This document shows positions 60,742 through 64,000 of a stretch of DNA of 64,000 nucleotides, piece after piece; within the stretch, counting starts at the first letter, position 1, and each line of letters starts with the position of its first letter. Origin of the DNA: Gammaproteobacteria bacterium (GTDB lineage Bacteria > Pseudomonadota > Gammaproteobacteria > HTCC5015); NCBI GenBank assembly GCA_013817245.1, contig JACDDA010000001.1, positions 62,001-126,000 on the forward strand. Direction: 5' to 3'. The position numbers and the translations under genes are program-made. The notes under the pieces were generated by a model. That model was not told the origin of the DNA, did no database searches, and worked only from the letters and a program-made list of their open reading frames with translations.

Positions 60742-61194
60742 TCAAAAAGGAATGTCGTCATCAAAATCATCAGCGCTGCGCATAGGTGGTTTTTCACTAT
60801 AATTATCACCGCTATTATTTGCAGTATTGTCATAAGACGCGCTACGCCCGCCACCAGAACCACCGCCTAACATTTGCATATCACCGCCCACAATTTCAGT
60901 GGTATAGCGATCTTGGCCTGACTTATCTTGCCACTTGCGTGTTTGCAAACGACCTTCTATATAAACTTGCGCGCCTTTCTTTAGATACTCACCCGCAATT
61001 TCAGCAAGCCGCGCAAATAATACAATACGATGCCATTCAGTTCGTTCTTGTTTTTCGCCGGAATTTTTATCTTTCCAGCTCTCAGTTGTCGCCAAGCTTA
61101 AGTTAGCAACCGCTGCACCGCTGGGCATATAACGAATTTCAGGATCTGCACCTAAATGCCCCACTAAAATAACTTTATTAATTCCTCTTGCCAT
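60742..61194 (-). CDS. ssb: Single-stranded DNA-binding protein
   Basis: 150 residues. OB fold from [20 protein letters not shown] through [20 protein letters not shown], a Gly/Ser/Asn-rich linker (about 110-135), and the acidic tip [11 protein letters not shown] that recruits repair proteins. Strong AGGAGG ribosome site 6 nt before ATG. In related bacteria ssb stands next to the MFS gene and uvrA. Here wzm-wzt come between ssb and MFS. No LexA box is visible upstream. Confidence 0.98.
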   Translation of the reverse strand: MARGINKVILVGHLGADPEIRYMPSGAAVANLSLATTESWKDKNSGEKQERTEWHRIVLFARLAEIAGEYLKKGAQVYIEGRLQTRKWQDKSGQDRYTTEIVGGDMQMLGGGSGGGRSASYDNTANNSGDNYSEKPPMRSADDFDDDIPF

Positions 61195-61223
61195 CGTCGC
61201 CTCCTAACTTTATTCAAATGAAT

Positions 61224-61934
61224 TTAAAATATGCCTTGGTCTATTATTTTTCCGTGATCTAAATGCACATAACGCTGGCAAAACTGCTTGGCTTGACCAG
61301 CGTCATGCGTTACTAAAATTAATGTCATCCCTTTGTTACGCAATTGTTGAATTCTCTCGAGGCATTTGTCTTTAAATGCCTGGTCTCCTACCGCTAAAAT
61401 TTCATCAGCCAATAAAATATCCGGCTCCAAATGCACAGCAACAGAAAATCCCAGCCTTGCGTACATGCCAGAAGAATAATTTTTTACCGGCACATCAATA
61501 AAATTACCTAACCCAGAAAACTCAACAATATCATCCAACTTGCGACGAGTTTCTTCATTCGAAACCCCGAACAAACTCGCATTAAGAAATATATTTTCTA
61601 ATCCCGTTAAATCAGGATGAAAACCCACGCCTAATTCGATCATGGGTACGATACGCCCCTGCGTTTTTATTGCGCCACTAGTGGGCTGCAAAATGCCTGC
61701 GATGATCTTCAGTAACGTACTTTTGCCTGAGCCATTGTGTCCTAATAAAGCTACCGCTTCGCCTTGTTTGATAGACAAAGACACTTTATCCAGCGCGGTA
61801 AAATTCTCACGACGTTCGCGCCATCGTTGTTTAAACCAACCAATTATTTTGGCTTTTAAACGATATGAACCATTATGTGTTAGCACAAACTGAACGCTAA
61901 CATTATCTACGATAATTGCTAAGGGAGCATTCAT
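61224..61934 (-). CDS. Polysaccharide ABC transporter ATPase (short Wzt)
   Basis: 236 residues. Walker A LLGHNGSGKSTLLKIIAG, signature YSSGMYARLGFSVAV and Walker B ILLADEILAVGD; ELGVGFHPDLTGLENIFLNA is typical of Wzt/KpsT-type exporters. It ends soon after the D-loop region and lacks the C-terminal carbohydrate-recognition domain present in O9a-type Wzt. It works with the permease upstream, which it overlaps by 4 nt. Confidence 0.94.
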   Translation of the reverse strand: MNAPLAIIVDNVSVQFVLTHNGSYRLKAKIIGWFKQRWRERRENFTALDKVSLSIKQGEAVALLGHNGSGKSTLLKIIAGILQPTSGAIKTQGRIVPMIELGVGFHPDLTGLENIFLNASLFGVSNEETRRKLDDIVEFSGLGNFIDVPVKNYSSGMYARLGFSVAVHLEPDILLADEILAVGDQAFKDKCLERIQQLRNKGMTLILVTHDAGQAKQFCQRYVHLDHGKIIDQGIF

Positions 61935-62710
61935 AACTTATCAACCAAATAAGGAACTCGAGTTTTATATACCCACAAACCCGCGCCTAACACAGAAAAT
62001 GATAATGCGGTAATTGCCAGCATTATGGTTATTGAAGGATATAAGCCATAAAACAATACATCTCGCATACTCGACATATACCAACTTAATGGATTTAACA
62101 TGACGACATGCTGTACTTTTTCAGACAACATACGTGGCTCATACAAAATTGCACTAGCCCAAAATAATACTTGTAACCCGATCTCAACCAAATGTTTAAT
62201 GTCTCGCAAAGAGACGTACATCACACTCAACAGTAAACTCAAACCAATAATCAACGCGAAATACAGCGTTACTATTACCGGATATAACCACAGTGTGTGG
62301 AAAGGAATTTTCCCACCTAAGGGCACGTAACTCACGCAATAAATCATCATTGCTACGACCCAAAACACAACATTGACACCAAAATTAGATAATGGAACTA
62401 AAATACGGGGAAAGTTTACTTTTTTTATGAGATCACCATTACTCGTCAACGACTCACTCGCTTGACTGATTGATTGCGCAAACAACGACCAATGCAAAAT
62501 TCCGGTTAATACAAACAATGCAAAATTAGGTTGCCCACTTGGAAACACATACGTAAAAACAAAATAATAAACAAGTGTGAAAATTAATGGGTTACCAAAC
62601 GACCATAAAAAACCCAACAACGCACCCATGTAACGTACTTTGACTTCTTTACGTACTAAATTAAAAAACAAATCTCGGTAACGCCAAATATTTTGTGGTG
62701 TTTGATTCAT
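61931..62710 (-). CDS. Polysaccharide ABC transporter permease (Wzm-like)
   Basis: 259 residues from ATG 62710; the longer frame to 62821 reads into the MFS gene and is rejected. ABC-2 permease: FNLVRKEVKVRYMGALLGFLW at the N-terminal interface helix, six membrane helices and LNPLSWYMSSMRDVLFYG near the end, the usual Wzm/TagG features. It should export lipid-linked polysaccharide across the inner membrane. It is 8 nt after the MFS gene. Confidence 0.94.
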   Translation of the reverse strand: MNQTPQNIWRYRDLFFNLVRKEVKVRYMGALLGFLWSFGNPLIFTLVYYFVFTYVFPSGQPNFALFVLTGILHWSLFAQSISQASESLTSNGDLIKKVNFPRILVPLSNFGVNVVFWVVAMMIYCVSYVPLGGKIPFHTLWLYPVIVTLYFALIIGLSLLLSVMYVSLRDIKHLVEIGLQVLFWASAILYEPRMLSEKVQHVVMLNPLSWYMSSMRDVLFYGLYPSITIMLAITALSFSVLGAGLWVYKTRVPYLVDKL

Positions 62711-62718
62711 AACATTAC

Positions 62719-63936
62719 TCAATGAGAAACCGAGATAGGCGCGGAGATTAATGCTGCACGTTTCCACGTCATCCAAATCGCTAATACCGCCCAAACAGCA
62801 ATCATGGCGATCATTAACCACAATACGCCACCCTTAAACTGTTGATAAATAGCGCCTGCGAGCACGCCGCCGGCAAAGCTGCCTAAAAACTGGCTAGTAG
62901 AATACATGCCTAGCGCCGCACCTTTGATTTCCGGTGCAACATGCCGCGAAATGGTCGAAGGTAAAATCGCTTCTAAAGTGTTGAAGCCCGCAAAAAAAAC
63001 GAGCAACCCAAAACACACCGCCCATAAATGCTGTCCTGCTAACTCGGCAATCAGTGTACCAATTAACAATGCGCCGATAGCTAAACACATCAGTGTCGCA
63101 CTGCGTTTACGTCGTTCGAAATACATCAACGCAGGCACCATTATCAACAAAGCGAATAACATCACGCCTAAATACACTTTCCAATGCTCTGCCAAAGAGA
63201 GGCCCATACTGGTTAATTTCAGTGGAATCGAAAAAAAGCAGGCGGTAAGCACGAGATGTAAAACAAAAATCGAAAAATTTAAATACCACAAATAAGCATC
63301 CCGCCAGACGGTACTCAACGGGACTTGTATAGCTTGCGTAATCCGCACGGGCGAAGGCACCGCCCACACCACCAATACCAAGGCTACCAATGACAATGCA
63401 CCCGTCACCCAGAAAATCCCAGCACCGCCAATCCATCCATATAATAGTGGGCCCATGATCAACGCCACCACAAACGACAAACCAATGCTCGCGCCAATAA
63501 AAGCCATGACTTTAGAACGCTGTTCATCACGGGTCAGGTCCGCCGCCAAAGCTAAAACGACACCCGCCACCGCTCCACAACCTTGCAACGCCCGCCCTAC
63601 CAATAATTGGGTCATCGTATGGGCTTCAGCCGACACATAACTACCCACCGCAAAAAACAATAAACCTATTACAATCACAGGCTTACGTCCTACTCGATCT
63701 GACAACCAACCTGCTGGAATCTGCAAACAAGCCTGCGTCAGGCCATAAATACCCATCGCCAAGCCCATGCCAAGAGCGGTCGCACCGACCAAGTCTTGGG
63801 AATATAAAGCCAAAACTGGCAAGATCATGAACAAACCCAACATACGGGTGGCGTACACAAACGACAACATCAGGGCGCTGCGGCGCTCCAATGCATTCAA
63901 CTTAAAACTGGTGTTTTCCGGCTGTTCAGCAATCAC
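62719..63936 (-). CDS. Major facilitator superfamily transporter
   Basis: 405 residues, twelve predicted helices. The loop 2-3 motif GWLSDRVGRKPVIVIG and FVYATRMLGLFMILPVLALY at the start are typical of drug/proton antiporter-like MFS genes found between uvrA and ssb in Pseudomonas and relatives. Start is GTG 63936, since an upstream ATG runs into a stop. A C-terminal extension after helix 12 is short. Substrate unknown. The upstream 64 nt to the window end hold no other gene. Confidence 0.92.
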   Translation of the reverse strand: MIAEQPENTSFKLNALERRSALMLSFVYATRMLGLFMILPVLALYSQDLVGATALGMGLAMGIYGLTQACLQIPAGWLSDRVGRKPVIVIGLLFFAVGSYVSAEAHTMTQLLVGRALQGCGAVAGVVLALAADLTRDEQRSKVMAFIGASIGLSFVVALIMGPLLYGWIGGAGIFWVTGALSLVALVLVVWAVPSPVRITQAIQVPLSTVWRDAYLWYLNFSIFVLHLVLTACFFSIPLKLTSMGLSLAEHWKVYLGVMLFALLIMVPALMYFERRKRSATLMCLAIGALLIGTLIAELAGQHLWAVCFGLLVFFAGFNTLEAILPSTISRHVAPEIKGAALGMYSTSQFLGSFAGGVLAGAIYQQFKGGVLWLMIAMIAVWAVLAIWMTWKRAALISAPISVSH

Positions 63937-64000
63937 TAGCTACATTTATCCTAGATAGCATCCCATCCACAAACAGATAGGCCACCAACTTTCTTATAAA

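Noticed and set aside
60678-60863. 61-residue minus-strand frame at the end of ssb
   Set aside because: Overlaps the ssb C-terminal linker in another frame; no support.

Overview
The window reads as a chromosomal segment of a gammaproteobacterium of moderate to low G+C. The evidence is gene order as well as gene content. The blocks ftsH-folP-glmM-tpiA-secG-tRNA-Leu(GAG) ... tRNA-fMet-rimP-nusA-infB, miaB-phoH-ybeY-corC-lnt and leuS-lptE match the order known from enteric and related gammaproteobacteria. NusA also carries the duplicated acidic C-terminal repeat typical of the group. Genus cannot be assigned from the sequence alone.

Layout. (1) 1-2.6 kb, minus strand: infB (partial), nusA, rimP and the initiator tRNA gene, with a strongly folded leader between the tRNA and rimP that looks like a transcription attenuator. 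(2) 2.65-8.2 kb, minus strand: a copper/heavy-metal operon with two small secreted metal-ligand-rich proteins, a TolC-type outer-membrane lipoprotein, a Tat-exported multicopper oxidase, a CusF-like copper chaperone, a putative outer-membrane barrel, a MerP-like protein and a MerT-like protein. (3) 8.3-11.6 kb: an unrecognised membrane protein, a response-regulator diguanylate cyclase and pyrC. Blocks 2 and 3 fill the slot between the tRNA-Leu and tRNA-fMet genes, where E. coli carries argG. (4) 11.8-18.3 kb, minus strand: tRNA-Leu, secG, tpiA, glmM, folP, ftsH, rlmE. (5) 18.3-22.4 kb, plus strand: yhbY, tpx, sthA, a Fur-family regulator, pyrD. (6) 22.4-34 kb, minus strand: a small unknown gene, lptE, leuS, a ManC/AlgA-like protein that has lost its catalytic motifs, lnt, corC, ybeY, phoH, miaB and a WcaJ-type initiating sugar-phosphate transferase.

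(7) 34.4-62.7 kb: a large surface-polysaccharide locus, almost all on the minus strand and visibly more AT-rich than its flanks. It includes dTDP-rhamnose synthesis (rfbBDAC) and WecE, which diverts the rhamnose intermediate to dTDP-Fuc4N. Several glycosyltransferases are present. A lipid-carrier decoration set (GtrB-like GT2, GtrA, GT-C enzyme) is spread over 41-49 kb. There are two different MBOAT/SGNH acylation pairs and one acyltransferase-3 protein, an HTTM-DCC fusion membrane protein, and an ABC exporter (wzm-wzt). An IS3-family transposase relic lies inside the locus. ssb lies between wzt and the first MBOAT gene, and an MFS gene upstream of wzm closes the window. The likely path is initiation on undecaprenyl phosphate by the WcaJ-like enzyme, cytoplasmic assembly from rhamnose and amino-deoxy sugars, ABC export, then periplasmic glycosylation and acylation.

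No CRISPR array, intact mobile element or prophage was seen. The most notable points are the ManC-like double pseudoenzyme, the metY-rimP attenuator candidate, the pump-less copper operon, the HTTM-DCC fusion within a glycan locus, and the stacking of three acylation modules.
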